Shown piece by piece: positions 62,618 to 64,000 of a stretch of DNA of 64,000 nt. The DNA is from Desulforhabdus sp. TSK (lineage in GTDB: Bacteria > Desulfobacterota > Syntrophobacteria > Syntrophobacterales > Syntrophobacteraceae), in NCBI RefSeq assembly GCF_022836495.1, contig NZ_BQXM01000021.1:17945-81944 (forward strand), read 5' to 3'. The position numbers and the translations under genes were made by a program. Under the pieces are notes generated by a model. The model had not been told where the DNA came from. It saw nothing but the letters and a program-made list of their open reading frames with translations, and ran no database searches. Numbering within the stretch: the first letter of the stretch is position 1; every line of letters starts with the position of its first letter.

Positions 62618-63520
62618 ATGATTCTCGACAAAAATTCCTGCAGCCGGATCATCGAAAATCTGCATGATGGGTTGTATTGGGTCGACCGGGACAGGATCAT
62701 TCAATACTGGAGCAGGGCTGCGGAAAAAATTTCGGGGTATGCGGCCGCCGAAGTCGTGGGCAGATCCTGTTCCGACAACATTCTGACCCATGTGGACCAT
62801 GACGGAAACAGTCTCTGCTGTGGACTCTGTCCTCTGGCTGCGACTATCGGCGACGGTGTCACCCGTGAAGCCGAGGTTTTCATGCATCATAAGCACGGGC
62901 ACAGGGTTCCTGTCTCCGTTCGTGTCAGCACGCTCACCGATGAGGATGGAATCGTGATCGGCGGCGTGGAACTTTTCACCGACCTCAGCAACCTCAAGGC
63001 CATCGAGGTGAAGGTCAAAGAACTTGAAGAAATGGCCATGCTTGACGGTCTCACGCGCCTGCCCAACCGAAGCTGCATCGAAAAGGAGCTCCTGGTTCGC
63101 TTCGAGGAGCGCAAGCGTTTCAATACCCGTTTTGGCATCCTCTTTATGGACATTGATCACTTCAAAATTTTCAACGATACGCACGGCCACGATGTGGGGG
63201 ATCAGGTTTTGAGATTTGTTGCGGATACTATCGTCAATAACTCGAGAGCGTTCGATGCGGTCGGCCGATGGGGTGGAGAGGAGTTCCTCGGGATCATACG
63301 GAATGTGACTCCGCCGCAGCTCAAAGACCTGGGCAACCGGTTCCGACTTCTCATAGAAAACTCCTACATCTGCCAGGATGAAGATCGGTTGCATGTCACC
63401 ATTTCCACGGGAGCAACGAACGTGCGGGATGATGACACGCTGGATACTCTTTTAAAGAGAGCGGATACGCTCCTCTACGATAGCAAGAGGGCTGGCAGGA
63501 ATTGCCTGACATTGGGCTGA
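62618..63520 (+). CDS. PAS-GGDEF diguanylate cyclase
   Basis: 300 aa. A PAS domain at about residues 8-125 (SRIIENLHDGLYWVDRDRII) contains an unusual Cys cluster, CCGLCPL, near residue 68. A GGDEF domain follows at about 140-300 with an intact active site, RWGGEEFLG. An RAFD lies five residues before it, the RxxD inhibitory site, so product feedback is likely. The enzyme makes cyclic di-GMP from GTP. The Cys cluster could be a redox or metal sensor. No membrane segment. Confidence 0.9.
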   Translation: MILDKNSCSRIIENLHDGLYWVDRDRIIQYWSRAAEKISGYAAAEVVGRSCSDNILTHVDHDGNSLCCGLCPLAATIGDGVTREAEVFMHHKHGHRVPVSVRVSTLTDEDGIVIGGVELFTDLSNLKAIEVKVKELEEMAMLDGLTRLPNRSCIEKELLVRFEERKRFNTRFGILFMDIDHFKIFNDTHGHDVGDQVLRFVADTIVNNSRAFDAVGRWGGEEFLGIIRNVTPPQLKDLGNRFRLLIENSYICQDEDRLHVTISTGATNVRDDDTLDTLLKRADTLLYDSKRAGRNCLTLG

Positions 63521-64000
63521 AAAACTGACTTGAGGATGAGGAACTGAATTTTCTACACTCTGGTTCCTTCCCGTGCTGGGGAGGCCCGGCCACTCCGCTC
63601 CGGGGACGTGGATTGTCCTGGAGACCTTCCCGATTGGCAAGACCATGCCCACGCAGTCCCCACACTATTGACTCCCCGCCTTCAGGTCATTACACTCAAT
63701 TCACTGTTTGTTTCATTGATATTGAGCCGCAAGCATAACTTGCATAGGAATATAGACTGCGGCAAAGCTGCAAGAACAAAATTGCACATTTTCTTCAGGA
63801 TGTTTCACTCTTAATCTGCATATACAATCTCCTCTGCTCCGTGCAGCGCTTTTTCCATCTGATCCTGTTTATCCTAGGGCGTCCAAAAATGGCCTCTGAG
63901 GGCCGGTTTTAGTGCTCGGGATTTGGCCCCAGAAGTAGTGGACAGGTTGTGTCCACAGTAGTACGATAACCTGGATTCTATCATCCATAATCCAGGGGGT
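63521..64000. other. Terminal region without a recognised gene
   Basis: 480 bp at the window edge. A short inverted repeat GTGGACA...TGTCCAC lies near 63940, but no transposase frame is seen before the window ends. Confidence 0.4.

Noticed and set aside
63880..64000. Possible insertion-sequence end at the window edge
   Set aside because: Only a short GTGGACA/TGTCCAC inverted repeat is visible and no transposase frame; not enough to call.
1..64000. CRISPR arrays, tRNA and rRNA genes
   Set aside because: No regularly spaced direct repeats, cloverleaf-type sequences or rRNA-like stretches were recognised; a dedicated scan was not possible.

Overview
The window looks like a chromosomal segment of an anaerobic sulfate-reducing bacterium of the former Deltaproteobacteria (Desulfobacterota), plausibly a Syntrophobacter-type organism. 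The reasons are a complete dsrMKJOP operon, a large Hdr/Mvh-type electron-transfer operon, a four-subunit 2-oxoacid:ferredoxin oxidoreductase and polyhydroxyalkanoate (PHA) storage genes. The assignment is inference from gene content. No rRNA, tRNA, CRISPR array, prophage or intact insertion sequence was seen.

Layout. 0-9 kb is a PHA region: phaE-phaC (class III synthase), a GAF protein and a PhaJ-like hydratase on the plus strand. A second synthase-like gene with a coiled-coil partner and two phasin-like genes follow on the minus strand, then the regulator phaR on plus. 9-14 kb holds a small zinc-ribbon protein, a tandem universal stress protein, an MFS transporter and an octaheme cytochrome c. 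14.2-21.4 kb is a two-gene unit: pspA followed by a gene for a 2151-residue polytopic membrane protein of unknown function.

21.9-33.9 kb is the most striking part: one minus-strand operon of eight genes, in order hdrA (fused, 1072 aa), mvhD, an HdrB/D-like gene, hdrA N-half, hdrA C-half, long mvhD, a GltD/NfnB-like flavoprotein and an Fe-S protein, closed by a terminator. Four of the genes contain an in-frame UGA exactly where the family has a conserved cysteine. Each UGA is followed by a hairpin at bacterial SECIS distance, so they are read here as four selenocysteine sites. Read naively, all four genes look truncated or lack their amino ends.

34-41 kb carries an aminotransferase, a SPOR-domain protein, a Cys-rich small protein, surE and korDABC. 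41-49 kb carries an HMG-CoA lyase-type enzyme, a lipoprotein, dodecin, an MgtC protein overlapping an XRE-cupin regulator, a nitroreductase, a pseudouridine synthase, an RsmG-TrmH fusion and an OmpA-type lipoprotein. 49.9-55.4 kb is dsrMKJOP preceded by an RsbRD-like gene and followed by a strong terminator. 55.9-64 kb holds assorted genes: a VOC protein, an Fe-S/DUF3786 protein, small unknown proteins, a P-loop kinase-like protein, a Tat-exported class V aminotransferase and a PAS-GGDEF diguanylate cyclase.

How it fits together: Hdr/Mvh proteins (probable flavin-based electron bifurcation in the cytoplasm), DsrMKJOP (membrane link to sulfite reduction) and KorDABC (ferredoxin reduction from 2-oxoacids) are parts of one anaerobic redox economy. 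PHA synthesis is the carbon and electron store. Partner hydrogenase or formate dehydrogenase genes and the selenocysteine machinery (selA, selB, selC, selD) are not in the window.
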